This document shows, one piece after another, positions 25,375 through 33,715 of a stretch of 64,000 nucleotides of DNA (its first letter is position 1; every line of letters starts with the position of its first letter). The DNA comes from Niveispirillum cyanobacteriorum (GTDB taxonomy: Bacteria > Pseudomonadota > Alphaproteobacteria > Azospirillales > Azospirillaceae), in assembly GCF_002868735.1 (NCBI RefSeq), contig NZ_CP025611.1, forward strand, positions 1,792,501 through 1,856,500, written 5' to 3'. A program made the translations under genes and the position numbers. The notes under the pieces were generated by a model. That model did no database searches. It was not told where the DNA came from and worked only from the letters and a program-made list of their open reading frames with translations.

Positions 25375-26830
25375 ATTTTTCCCGGTATTTCTGGACGATG
25401 CGGAGGGCAACGACATTCAGCGCCAGGGTCACCAGGAACAGGACCAGACCCAGGGCGAAGACCGACAGCGTCTTGGCGCTGTCAAACTCCTGATCACCGA
25501 CCAGGATGGACTTGATCTGCACCGTCACGGTGGTGACGCTTTCCAGCGGGTTCAGGGTCAGGCTGGCCTGGAGGCCGGCCGCCATCACCACGATCATCGT
25601 CTCACCGATGGCGCGGCTGACCGCCAGCAGCATGGCACCCACGATGCCGGGCAATGCGGCGGGCAGCAGCACCTGCTTGATCGTTTCCGACTTGGTGGCA
25701 CCCAGACCGTAAGAGCCGTCACGCAGCGATTGCGGCACCGCATTGATCACGTCATCCGCCAGCGAGGACACGAAGGGCACGATCATGATGCCCATCACCA
25801 CACCGGCGGCCAGCGCGCTTTGGGAAGAAATCGGAATACCCATCGCGGCGCCGACATCACGGATGAAGGGGGCAACCGTCAGGATGGCGAAGAAACCGAA
25901 CACCACCGTGGGCACGCCAGCCAGAATTTCCAGCACCGGCTTGACCAGCCCGCGCACCCGCTTGGGCGCATATTCTGACAGGTAGATGGCCGACATCAGA
26001 CCGACCGGGGCCGCCACAAACATGGCGATGGTGGCGATCAGCAGGGTGCCGGTGAACAAAGGCACGGCACCGAAGGCACCGGACGAGCCGACCTGATCGG
26101 CCCGGATGGCGGTCTGCGGCGACCATTGCAGACCGAACAGGAACTCGGTGATCGGCACCTTGGTGAAGAAGCGGATGCTTTCAAACAGCAGCGACAGAAC
26201 AATGCCCACCGTCGTCAGGACGGCGATGGTGGAGCAGAGCACCAGCAACGCGGTGATGATGCGTTCAACATTGTTGCGCGCGCGGAATTCAGGCCCGATC
26301 TTCGACCAGGTGAAGGCCAGCACACCGCCAGCCAGGGCGACGACGACACCGAACAGCGTCCAGTCGGCCAGACCACGCAGTTGAGCCAGGTGGCCGGCGG
26401 CGGGAGTGATCGAGTCGATGACACCGGGATTCACATACTGCGCCTGCCCGATCGCCAGATTGCTGATATTGATCAGCAGCAACTGACGATGCGTCTGGCT
26501 GAGCGCCGAGGCGCCATCAGCGATGGACGGCAGCAGCGTTTCCAGCTCCGCCGGGGCCAGCATGACGCGGGCCCAGGCCTCCAACTGTTCCGGCGACATG
26601 GCCGACAGAACCATCCAGTCCATAACGGCGCCACGTAGGGCGACCCAGACCAGGATCAGCACCAGGGCCGGAAGACCGGCCGACAGCGCCATGTAGGAGC
26701 CATAGTAATTCGGTACGGAATGCAGATTGGCGATGCGCCCGCCGGCCACGGCCACGGCCCTGTTGCGCCCCAGCCAGAATCCGGCCAGCGACAGGAACAA
26801 CAGGACGGCTACGGTCAAGGTTACTGACAT
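25367..26830 (-). CDS. pstC: Phosphate ABC transporter permease PstC
   Basis: A 487-residue inner-membrane permease of the long alphaproteobacterial type. The N-terminal hydrophobic pair is followed by a periplasmic region of about 130 residues, then the BPD transporter core with LRDGSYGLGATKSETIKQVLLP as coupling helix. The start at ATG 26830 (MSVTLTVAVLLFL) places the first membrane helix at the N-terminus; a TTG three codons upstream is less likely. It is separated from pstS by about 136 bases containing two strong hairpins, and it overlaps pstA. Confidence 0.93.
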   Translation of the reverse strand: MSVTLTVAVLLFLSLAGFWLGRNRAVAVAGGRIANLHSVPNYYGSYMALSAGLPALVLILVWVALRGAVMDWMVLSAMSPEQLEAWARVMLAPAELETLLPSIADGASALSQTHRQLLLINISNLAIGQAQYVNPGVIDSITPAAGHLAQLRGLADWTLFGVVVALAGGVLAFTWSKIGPEFRARNNVERIITALLVLCSTIAVLTTVGIVLSLLFESIRFFTKVPITEFLFGLQWSPQTAIRADQVGSSGAFGAVPLFTGTLLIATIAMFVAAPVGLMSAIYLSEYAPKRVRGLVKPVLEILAGVPTVVFGFFAILTVAPFIRDVGAAMGIPISSQSALAAGVVMGIMIVPFVSSLADDVINAVPQSLRDGSYGLGATKSETIKQVLLPAALPGIVGAMLLAVSRAIGETMIVVMAAGLQASLTLNPLESVTTVTVQIKSILVGDQEFDSAKTLSVFALGLVLFLVTLALNVVALRIVQKYREKYD

Positions 26831-26874
26831 GTGGTTCAATCCGCCGCTGTCAGGGGAGTTTACCGGTTACGGCA

Positions 26875-26955
26875 AACCGGCGGCATCAGGTCTGACGCCG
26901 CCGGTTCCGCCATCTGCTTATACACCGGGCCGGTGCAACTGTCCTGCACCGGCCC
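26875..26955 (-). other. Two stem-loops between pstS and pstC
   Basis: A 10-bp stem (AACCGGCGGC with GCCGCCGGTT, 26875-26906) and an 11-bp stem (GGGCCGGTGCA with TGCACCGGCCC, 26927-26955) are both perfect. Neither has a T-run. They probably protect the pstS message or attenuate read-through into pstCAB, giving more binding protein than permease. Confidence 0.6.
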
Positions 26956-26966
26956 AGCCTTTCACA

Positions 26967-28007
26967 TTACGAAGCCGGCTTGGCCATCGGGGTCAGCTTC
27001 AGGGCCGCCTGTTCGGAAGCCTTGCGCTTATCGGCCGGCAGCGGCACCAGGCCCTTGTCGGCCAGATAGCCATCGTCACCCATGGCGCGTTCCGAGGCGT
27101 ATTCGCCCAGGAATTCCTTCAGGCCGGGGATCACGCCGAAATGCTGGTTCTTGAAGTACACGAACAGCGGGCGGGACACCGGATACTGGCCGGAGGCGAT
27201 GGTCTCGTACTTCGGCTCGATGCCGTTCACCGGCACGCCATGCAGCTTGTCCAGGTTTTCTTCCAGGAAGCTGTAACCGAAGATGCCGAAGGCATTCGGG
27301 TTGGCGATCAGACGCTGCACGATGACGTTGTCGTTCTCACCGGCTTCGATGAAGGCACCATCTTCACGCATCGTCTTGCAGACGGCCGCATGGCGGGTGG
27401 CGTCCAGGGCCTTGATGGCCGGGAATTCCTTACAGCCCGACTCCATCACCAGCTCGACCCAGGCGTCGCGGGTGCCGGACGTCGGCGGCGGGCCCAGCAC
27501 TTCGATCTCGATGGCCGGCAGGGAAGCGTCGACATCCTTCCAGGTCTTGTGCGGGTTGCGCACGATCTGGCCGTTCACTTCGACTTCCTTGGCCAGAGCG
27601 GCGAAGAGCTGCGCCTTGGTGATGCTGATCTGGTTGCCCTTCTTGGACTGCGTGAAGGTCAGACCGTCATAGCCGATGACCAGCTCGGTGATCTGCTCGA
27701 CGCCGTTCTTCTGGCAGGTGTCGTACTCGCTGGCCTTCATGGCGCGGGAAGCGCCGGTGGCGTCCGGGAAGTCAGCGCCGATGCCGGAGCAGAACAGCTT
27801 CATGCCGCCGCCGGTGCCCGTCGACTCCAGGATCGGAGCGCCGAACTTCGTGGTCTGGCCGAAGCGCTCGACAACCGTGGAGGTGAAGGGGAACACCGTG
27901 GAGGAACCAACGATGCGGATCTGGTCGCGGGCGGCAGCAGCGCCGGCCAGACCGACGAAGGAAACAGCGCCGAGAACGGCGGCGAGAACGAGCTTCTTGG
28001 TGGTCAC
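26967..28007 (-). CDS. pstS: Phosphate-binding protein PstS
   Basis: A 346-residue periplasmic binding protein with a signal peptide cleaved around residue 26 (GAAAA/RDQ). The phosphate-contacting segments are visible: RIVGSSTVFPF near the mature N-terminus, STGTGGGMKLFCSGIG, and GPPPTSGTRDAW. It hands phosphate to PstCAB. The GTG start at 28007 is supported by GGAGG eight bases upstream. Two Pho-box-like sites lie 138-203 bases upstream, so PhoB control is expected. Confidence 0.95.
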   Translation of the reverse strand: MTTKKLVLAAVLGAVSFVGLAGAAAARDQIRIVGSSTVFPFTSTVVERFGQTTKFGAPILESTGTGGGMKLFCSGIGADFPDATGASRAMKASEYDTCQKNGVEQITELVIGYDGLTFTQSKKGNQISITKAQLFAALAKEVEVNGQIVRNPHKTWKDVDASLPAIEIEVLGPPPTSGTRDAWVELVMESGCKEFPAIKALDATRHAAVCKTMREDGAFIEAGENDNVIVQRLIANPNAFGIFGYSFLEENLDKLHGVPVNGIEPKYETIASGQYPVSRPLFVYFKNQHFGVIPGLKEFLGEYASERAMGDDGYLADKGLVPLPADKRKASEQAALKLTPMAKPAS

Positions 28008-28144
28008 GACAAGGGCCTCCGGTTAACTGGGCGGCTCACGGACGAGGCCCTGGCATCCCATGATGCCCGCCTTCACCCTGTGGCCATGTCCCTGCTGGGT
28101 GCCGGGACCATAGCTGTGCTGCGAGACGCAAATACTACATCTAC

Positions 28145-28162
28145 GTTACAGTTCCATGACAC
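28145..28162 (-). promoter_or_regulatory. Pho box upstream of pstS (proximal)
   Basis: On the minus strand GTGTCAT-GGAA-CTGTAAC gives two 7-bp direct repeats with 11-base periodicity, close to the CTGTCAT-N4-CTGTCAT consensus. A TAGTAT -10-like hexamer lies seven bases downstream at 28137-28132. Confidence 0.7.
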
Positions 28163-28192
28163 CGCCCCCGGAACCGCCCCGCCACCGCCCGC

Positions 28193-28210
28193 GATACAGT
28201 CGCGTTACAC
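28193..28210 (-). promoter_or_regulatory. Pho-box-like site (distal)
   Basis: On the minus strand GTGTAAC-GCGA-CTGTATC repeats the 7-4-7 architecture 31 bases upstream of the proximal box. It is weaker in sequence. It also lies 78 bases before the divergent 28288 gene, so it may serve both directions. Confidence 0.5.
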
Positions 28211-28287
28211 ATTGCCCGTTGGCAGTCGGCACAGAGTCATTCACCATTGAAATTGCAGGGAAATTTCACTTTTGCAAGGAACTGGAC

Positions 28288-28821
28288 ATGGGCTTTTCGG
28301 ACAAGAACCCGCGTAAGACCGGCACGCTGGCGCGTACCTTCGGGGCGCTGACCTGCGCAACATTCATGACATTGCCGGTCTGGGCACAAAGCCACCCGGC
28401 CCAGGCCGTGATGGAGGCCGACCGTGCCTTCGCGGCCCGCGCCAAGGAGGTGGGGCCGGGCAAGGCCTTTGCCGAATATGCCGAATCCCGTGTCCTTATG
28501 CTGAACGATCCCGTTCCCGGCACGGATGCCAGCGCCCTGACCACGCTGTTCGGCACGGACCTGGAGATCGACTGGGGGCCGATGGACGGTGCCGTGTCGG
28601 GTGACGGCACCCTGGGCTATACCTGGGGCAAGGCCCGCTATTACAAGCTGAAACCCGACGGCACCAAGGAGGAGCTTTCCCCCTCCCGCTACGTCACCAT
28701 CTGGCGCAAGCAGAAGGACGGGTCCTGGAAATTCCTGGCCGATGGCGGCCTGCACGCGCCTGAAGCCAAGGAATTCGCGGCCAGGAAGAAGGCGGAAAAG
28801 GAAGCGGCGGAGAAGAAGTAG
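28288..28821 (+). CDS. Exported DUF4440/SnoaL-like protein
   Basis: A 177-residue protein with a signal peptide (about residues 1-34, ending LPVWAQ) and a cone-shaped NTF2-like fold. AVMEADRAFAARAKEVG opens the domain, followed by YTWGKARYYKL and RYVTIWRKQKDGSWKFLADGG, typical of DUF4440. The tail is lysine/glutamate rich and probably helical. The start at 28288 has AAGGA eight bases upstream. It sits between pstS and phoR, divergent from pstS across the Pho boxes, which hints at a periplasmic role in phosphate stress. No enzymatic function is assigned. Confidence 0.75.
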   Translation: MGFSDKNPRKTGTLARTFGALTCATFMTLPVWAQSHPAQAVMEADRAFAARAKEVGPGKAFAEYAESRVLMLNDPVPGTDASALTTLFGTDLEIDWGPMDGAVSGDGTLGYTWGKARYYKLKPDGTKEELSPSRYVTIWRKQKDGSWKFLADGGLHAPEAKEFAARKKAEKEAAEKK

Positions 28822-28838
28822 GGGGGCTGCTTGCCGCC

Positions 28839-30257
28839 CTACCCGACTTCCCGCTCCACAAGCTTCACCACCTTGGCCGCCGGCAGCATCACGGTAAATG
28901 TGCTGCCCTTGCCCACCTCACTGTCGATGATCAGGCGGCCACGGTGGCGGTTGACGATGTGTTTCACGATGGCCAGCCCCAGCCCTGTGCCGCCCAGCGC
29001 GCGCGACCGGGCTGGGTCCACACGATAGAATCGCTCCGTCAGGCGCGGCAGATGGGTGCGGGCGATGCCATCGCCCCGGTCGGTAACGGCCACCATCACC
29101 GCCGGCCCACGCACCACACCCGCCTTGCCCTGGGTGGCGGCGGTCAGGGCCACCGTCACTTCCGTCTGTTCCTTGCCATACTTGATGGCATTGTCGATCA
29201 GGTTCTGGAACACCTGGGACAGCTGATCCTCATCCCCCACAACGGGCGGCAGGCTGTCGGGCTGTTCCAGGCGCAGCTTCACCTTGCGCGATGCGGCGCG
29301 CAGTTCCAGCGTCGCGGCAACATTGCGCACGATCTTGGCCACATCCACCTGTTCGGTGGGCGGCGAATGCTCGTCCATCTCAATGCGCGACAGCGACAGC
29401 AGATCATTGACCAGCCGCGACATGCGGTTGGACTGATCGAACATGATGCCCAGGAACCGTTCATGCGCCGCCGGATCATCCTTGGCCGGCCCGCGCAGCG
29501 TCTCAATGAACCCGATCAGGGCTGCCAGCGGCGTGCGCAGTTCGTGGCTGGCATTGGCCACGAAATCGGCCCGCATCTGTTCGGACCGTTTCAGGACCGT
29601 GATGTCATGCAGGGTCAGCAGGACCAGCAGCGGCCCATCTTCCCCCGGCGGGCGGAACGGCTTGACCCGCGCCTGCAATGTGCGCTCCACCGGTACCGGC
29701 AGCAGCACCTCCACCGTCCGTGACGCGCCACCGGCCAGCACGGCGTCGGCAGCCTCCAGCAGGCTGGGCGTACGTACCGAACTGGCAAGATCGCGGTCCA
29801 GCAACCGGTCACCGAACAGCTTGCAGGCCGCCTGGTTGGCGCGCCGCACCTCCCGGCCCGGCCCCAGCAGGATGACCGGGTCATGCAACTGATCGATCAC
29901 CGCCTCGAACAGGCCAGCCCGGCCCGCATCCTTGCTTTCCCGGTCCAGCCAGCCCTGATGCGCCCGCGCCATGGCCGACGCGATGAACTCCGCCGTGATG
30001 CTGTCCAGTTCCGGTGCAGGCACCGGTGCCGAAGACTCACCCAGGATCTCGGCATAATCGGTCAGGCGGCGTGTGTCGGTCTGGATCATGCGCAGGATGG
30101 CCACCGCCACCACAACATTGACCAGCAGCGCCGGCAACGCCACCCCGGCATCGACATGCCCCGCCAGCAGCAAGGCCAGCAGAATCGCCGCCGTCGGCCC
30201 GACCAGCGCCACGCCGATCAGCACGAACCGAACCGGTCGCACCTCATACCACCGCAT
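28839..30257 (-). CDS. phoR: Phosphate regulon sensor histidine kinase PhoR
   Basis: A 472-residue membrane kinase. Two N-terminal hydrophobic segments (about residues 10-55) are followed by a PAS-like region (about 120-225), a HisKA domain with phospho-acceptor His238 in ASHELRTPL, and an ATPase domain with DNAIKYG, VTDRGDGI and GTGLGLAIVKHI. This is the PhoR architecture with no large periplasmic domain. It reads Pst/PhoU status and phosphorylates PhoB. It is upstream of pstS on the same strand but separated by the plus-strand 28288 gene, so it is probably a separate unit. Confidence 0.92.
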   Translation of the reverse strand: MRWYEVRPVRFVLIGVALVGPTAAILLALLLAGHVDAGVALPALLVNVVVAVAILRMIQTDTRRLTDYAEILGESSAPVPAPELDSITAEFIASAMARAHQGWLDRESKDAGRAGLFEAVIDQLHDPVILLGPGREVRRANQAACKLFGDRLLDRDLASSVRTPSLLEAADAVLAGGASRTVEVLLPVPVERTLQARVKPFRPPGEDGPLLVLLTLHDITVLKRSEQMRADFVANASHELRTPLAALIGFIETLRGPAKDDPAAHERFLGIMFDQSNRMSRLVNDLLSLSRIEMDEHSPPTEQVDVAKIVRNVAATLELRAASRKVKLRLEQPDSLPPVVGDEDQLSQVFQNLIDNAIKYGKEQTEVTVALTAATQGKAGVVRGPAVMVAVTDRGDGIARTHLPRLTERFYRVDPARSRALGGTGLGLAIVKHIVNRHRGRLIIDSEVGKGSTFTVMLPAAKVVKLVEREVG

Positions 30258-30385
30258 CTGTCCCTGCCATTCTTATCTTTATCCCTCCCGCCGCCCGGCG
30301 GGATCGGAGGACATAACATTGCCGCAGGGCCAGGGTAACAGCATCACGGAAACTTAATAATTCGATCCGCGTGTGATGATTATGC

Positions 30386-30428
30386 GTAGGTCAGGGCTCA
30401 GAGCGTATCGCCCCTCGACCTGACCTAC
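30386..30428. repeat. GTAGGTCAGG inverted repeat, copy 1
   Basis: GTAGGTCAGG at 30386-30395 is inverted as CCTGACCTAC at 30419-30428. It lies nine bases from the maeB stop codon. The right arm shares CTCGACCTGACCTAC with the copy at 42734-42826. It is probably a dispersed REP-like element acting at transcript 3' ends. Confidence 0.75.
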
Positions 30429-30437
30429 CAGTCTCCG

Positions 30438-32711
30438 TTACCGCGCCAAACTGTCATGGGCCGCCATGATGGCCGCTGTGGTCAGTTCGTTGACCGTGGC
30501 GCCCATCTGGACCACCTGCACCGGTTTATCCATGCCGATCAGCAGCGGGCCGATCAGGTTGCCACCGCCGAACTTGTGCAGCAGCTTGGCCCCGATATTG
30601 GCTGCATGCAGGGCCGGCATGATCAGGACATTGGCCGGTCCCGACAGGCGGGCGAACGGGTACAGGCGCTTCATCAGATCGTAATCAAGCGCCGTATCCG
30701 CCGACATCTCACCGTCATATTCGAAATCGACCTTGCGCTTGTCCATCAGCGACACGGCTTCGCGCACATGGGCAGCGCGGTCGCGCATGGGCTGGCCGAA
30801 ATTGCTGAAGGACAGGAAGGCGACGCGCGGTTCATGGCCCATCTGCCTTGCCATGCGCGCCGACTGGATCGCGATATCGGCCAGCTGTTCCGGCGTGGGG
30901 CGCTCATGCACGGTGGTGTCAGAGATGAAGACGGTGCGCTTGCGGGTGGCCAGCACCGACAGGCCGAACACGATGTGGTCGGGCTGCGGATCGATCACCC
31001 GCTCGATATCCTCGAAACTGACGGCGAAGGATCGGGTCAGGCCCGTCACCATGGCGTCGGCATCGCCCGTCGCCACCATGCAGGCGGCAAAGACATTGCG
31101 GTTCTGGTTGACCCAGCGCTGACAATCGCGGTGCAGATGCCCGCGCCGCTGCAAACGCTTGTACAGAAAGTCGGTATAGCGCTCGATATTGGGCGCGCCG
31201 AAGCGGGCATTCTGGATATCCAGCGGCTCGACCCCCGACAGGCCCAAGCTGGCCAGCTTCTCTTGCACCACATTCTCACGCCCGATCAGGACCGGATGGC
31301 CGAACCCGCCGGAGCGATAGGCGATGGCGGCCCGGATCGCCCGCTCCTCCTCGCCCTCGGCAAACACCACGCGGCGCGGGCTGCTGCGCAGCTTGTCAGA
31401 GATGAGCTGCAAACTGTCCGCCGTGGGGTCCAGACGCAGGCGCAGGGACCGGCGGTATTCATCCATGTCGACAATGGGCTTGCGCGCCACACCCGTATCC
31501 ATGGCCGCCTGTGCCACGGCGGCGGGGATGGTGGAGATCAGGCGTGGGTCGAACGGCACCGGGATGATATATTCGGGACCATAGCGCAGGCGGCGGCCGG
31601 AATAGGCGGCATCCACCTCGTCCGGCACATCCTCCCGCGCCAATGCCGCCAGCGCGCGGGCAGCGGCGATCTTCATCTGGTCATTGATGGTGCTGGCCCG
31701 CACGTCCAGGGCACCGCGGAAGATGTAAGGGAAGCCCAGGACGTTATTAACTTGGTTGGGATAATCCGACCGGCCCGTGGCCACGATGGCGTCATCGCGC
31801 ACCTGCCGCACCTCTTCCGGCGTAATCTCCGGGTCGGGGTTGGCCAGCGCAAAGATGATGGGGTTCTTCGCCATGGATTTCACCATGGCGGGCGTCATCG
31901 CCCCCTTGGCCGACAGGCCCACGAATACGTCGGACCCGGCCACGGCATCGGCCAGCGAACGGGCATCGGTCACAACCGCATGGGCCGACTTCCACTGGTT
32001 CATGCCCTCGGCCCGACCCTTCCAGACCACGCCCTTGGTATCGCACAGCGTGATGTTCCCGTGCGGGATGCCCATGGATTTGAACAGTTCGGCACAGGCG
32101 ATGGCGGCGGCACCGGCGCCATTGATAACCAGCTTGGTCTCCTTGATATCGCGGCCCGTCATTTCCAGGGCGTTGAACAGGCCGGCGGCGGCGATGATGG
32201 CCGTGCCATGCTGATCATCATGGAAAACCGGAATGTCCATCAGTTCGCGCAGGCGCTGTTCAATGATGAAACAGTCCGGGGCCTTGATATCCTCCAGATT
32301 GATGCCGCCGAAGCTGGGACCCAGATAGCGGACAGAATTGATGAATTCGTCCACATCGCGGGTATCGACCTCCAGGTCGATACCATCGACATCGGCAAAG
32401 CGCTTGAACAGGACGGCCTTGCCCTCCATCACCGGCTTCGATGCCAGGGCCCCCAGATCACCCAGGCCCAGCACGGCGGTACCGTTGGAGATGACGGCGA
32501 CGATATTGCCCTTTGCGGTATAATCATAGGCCGTGGACGGGTCGGCATGGATGCGCAGGCATGGCGTGGCCACCCCCGGCGAATAGGCCAGCGACAGGTC
32601 GCGCTGCGTGGCCATCGGCTTGGTAGGGGTGATTTCCAACTTACCGGGCCGCCCGCTGCTATGCAGCAGCAGGGCCTCTTCCTCGGTAATGCGCTTATCG
32701 ATACCGGCCAT
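30438..32711 (-). CDS. maeB: NADP-dependent malic enzyme with phosphotransacetylase-like domain
   Basis: A 757-residue fusion of the MaeB type. Residues 1 to about 430 form the malic enzyme: SPGVATPCL, then the NAD(P)-binding [16 protein letters not shown]. Residues about 430-757 resemble phosphate acetyltransferase ([22 protein letters not shown]-like end) but in this family act as an acetyl-CoA-sensing regulatory part. It oxidatively decarboxylates malate to pyruvate, giving NADPH. The start at 32711 gives [17 protein letters not shown], the usual N-terminus. It is monocistronic. Confidence 0.93.
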   Translation of the reverse strand: MAGIDKRITEEEALLLHSSGRPGKLEITPTKPMATQRDLSLAYSPGVATPCLRIHADPSTAYDYTAKGNIVAVISNGTAVLGLGDLGALASKPVMEGKAVLFKRFADVDGIDLEVDTRDVDEFINSVRYLGPSFGGINLEDIKAPDCFIIEQRLRELMDIPVFHDDQHGTAIIAAAGLFNALEMTGRDIKETKLVINGAGAAAIACAELFKSMGIPHGNITLCDTKGVVWKGRAEGMNQWKSAHAVVTDARSLADAVAGSDVFVGLSAKGAMTPAMVKSMAKNPIIFALANPDPEITPEEVRQVRDDAIVATGRSDYPNQVNNVLGFPYIFRGALDVRASTINDQMKIAAARALAALAREDVPDEVDAAYSGRRLRYGPEYIIPVPFDPRLISTIPAAVAQAAMDTGVARKPIVDMDEYRRSLRLRLDPTADSLQLISDKLRSSPRRVVFAEGEEERAIRAAIAYRSGGFGHPVLIGRENVVQEKLASLGLSGVEPLDIQNARFGAPNIERYTDFLYKRLQRRGHLHRDCQRWVNQNRNVFAACMVATGDADAMVTGLTRSFAVSFEDIERVIDPQPDHIVFGLSVLATRKRTVFISDTTVHERPTPEQLADIAIQSARMARQMGHEPRVAFLSFSNFGQPMRDRAAHVREAVSLMDKRKVDFEYDGEMSADTALDYDLMKRLYPFARLSGPANVLIMPALHAANIGAKLLHKFGGGNLIGPLLIGMDKPVQVVQMGATVNELTTAAIMAAHDSLAR

Positions 32712-32793
32712 TTTCCCAAACTTCCTCTTTTATGTACCGCCCAGCGCCCCCGCCGGTACGGACTGGTAATTTGGAAGGTATCGTAACGACCGA

Positions 32794-33093
32794 ATGCTAC
32801 CGTTTCCAGACCCAAGGCATTGCGAAAGTGACGCAACAGCCGTCGGCGCGGCCTATGACTTGCCCTGGGATGAACCGGGTGCGATAGTCGCGCTCATGGA
32901 ACAGGCCGGCTCAATCTTCGACGATGTGGATGAGGTGCGCAAAGCCTGCGCCATCGCCGAAGCGCGCGCCGATGTCGCGGCCGGTCGGGTCGTGCCGCAT
33001 GAGATTGTGGCAGCGTGGCTTCTAAAAACGGCCGAAGCTCTGGAGAAGGGAGAGGCCCTGCCCCCCGCTCCCCGGTCAGGTGTGCCCCGGTGA
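32794..33093 (+). CDS. Putative antitoxin partner of a ParE-type toxin
   Basis: A small protein of up to 99 residues. The C-terminal half (CAIAEARADVAAGRVVPHEIVAAWL) resembles the ADxxAGRVVxHExVxxWL pattern of short antitoxins paired with ParE/RelE toxins. The N-terminal 34 residues are less convincing, and ATG 32896 is an alternative start; neither has a good ribosome site. Its stop overlaps the toxin start (GTGA), as expected for a coupled toxin-antitoxin pair. It would bind and neutralise the toxin and repress the operon. Confidence 0.65.
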   Translation: MLPFPDPRHCESDATAVGAAYDLPWDEPGAIVALMEQAGSIFDDVDEVRKACAIAEARADVAAGRVVPHEIVAAWLLKTAEALEKGEALPPAPRSGVPR

Positions 33094-33365
33094 CAATTGT
33101 CACCTGGACCGAAACCGCCATTGATGATCTTCAGGCCCACGCGGCCTATATCGCCCAGTTCAACCCCCATGCCGCCAGCCGCATCGTCCGACACCTCTTC
33201 ACCGCCGGTAACAGCCTGTCGACCTTCCCAAAACGCGGCAAGGCCCGGCCCGACGGCACGCGGGAACTGGCTGTCGTGCATCCCTATATCCTGGTCTATG
33301 AAGCGACTGACGGAGAGGATGTCCGCATCCTGCGCGTCTGGCACGGGGCACAGGATCGGGGGTAG
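33090..33365 (+). CDS. ParE/RelE family toxin
   Basis: A 91-residue protein of the ParE superfamily: VTWTETAIDDLQAHAAYIAQ at the N-terminus, a central FPKRGKARPDGTREL loop and the C-terminal YILVYEATDGEDVRILRVWHG strands. ParE toxins poison gyrase and RelE toxins cleave mRNA; the family cannot be split further by eye. The GTG start overlaps the antitoxin stop by four bases. The unit lies between maeB and abgT, not on an obvious mobile element. Confidence 0.82.
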   Translation: MTIVTWTETAIDDLQAHAAYIAQFNPHAASRIVRHLFTAGNSLSTFPKRGKARPDGTRELAVVHPYILVYEATDGEDVRILRVWHGAQDRG

Positions 33366-33385
33366 CGCAGGCAAGAGCGCCCCCT

Positions 33386-33598
33386 TCAAACCAGAATATT
33401 CAACACCGTACCGCGCACCCCCGTGGCCAGTGGCTGGTTCACGCCCAGCGGCTGCACCGTCAGGCCGGCCTTGTTCGCCTCCTCCTGCGCCCGCTCGATG
33501 GGCGACTGGTTGCCCTTGGCGGGGTCCAGGCCGCGCTTGGCCAGCGCCACGTCGGCGCAGCTTTCGCAGCGATATCCGTTGACCATTTCCATGGGCAT
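33386..33598 (-). CDS. Small conserved-looking hypothetical protein
   Basis: A 70-residue protein starting MPMEMVNGYRCESCADVALAKRGLDP. A CxxC pair near the N-terminus suggests metal binding or a redox role, and the rest is polar with no membrane segment. An AGG lies shortly upstream of the start. It is convergent with the toxin gene and divergent from abgT. No family is recognised and the function is unknown. Confidence 0.55.
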   Translation of the reverse strand: MPMEMVNGYRCESCADVALAKRGLDPAKGNQSPIERAQEEANKAGLTVQPLGVNQPLATGVRGTVLNILV

Positions 33599-33715
33599 AG
33601 CCTGTCACGGATCCGATGCTTTGTCTCGAAGGCCCCCTCGCCCCAACTGCCCAGTTGCTCTATCTTCGCCACGGACGCCCGGCAAACGGGTGCGGACGAC
33701 AAAAGGAAAAACAAC

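Noticed and set aside
30456-32786. 776-codon plus-strand frame opposite maeB
   Set aside because: It is a shadow of the malic enzyme gene. The translation is rich in His, Gly and Arg without domain motifs, while the minus strand gives an intact MaeB.
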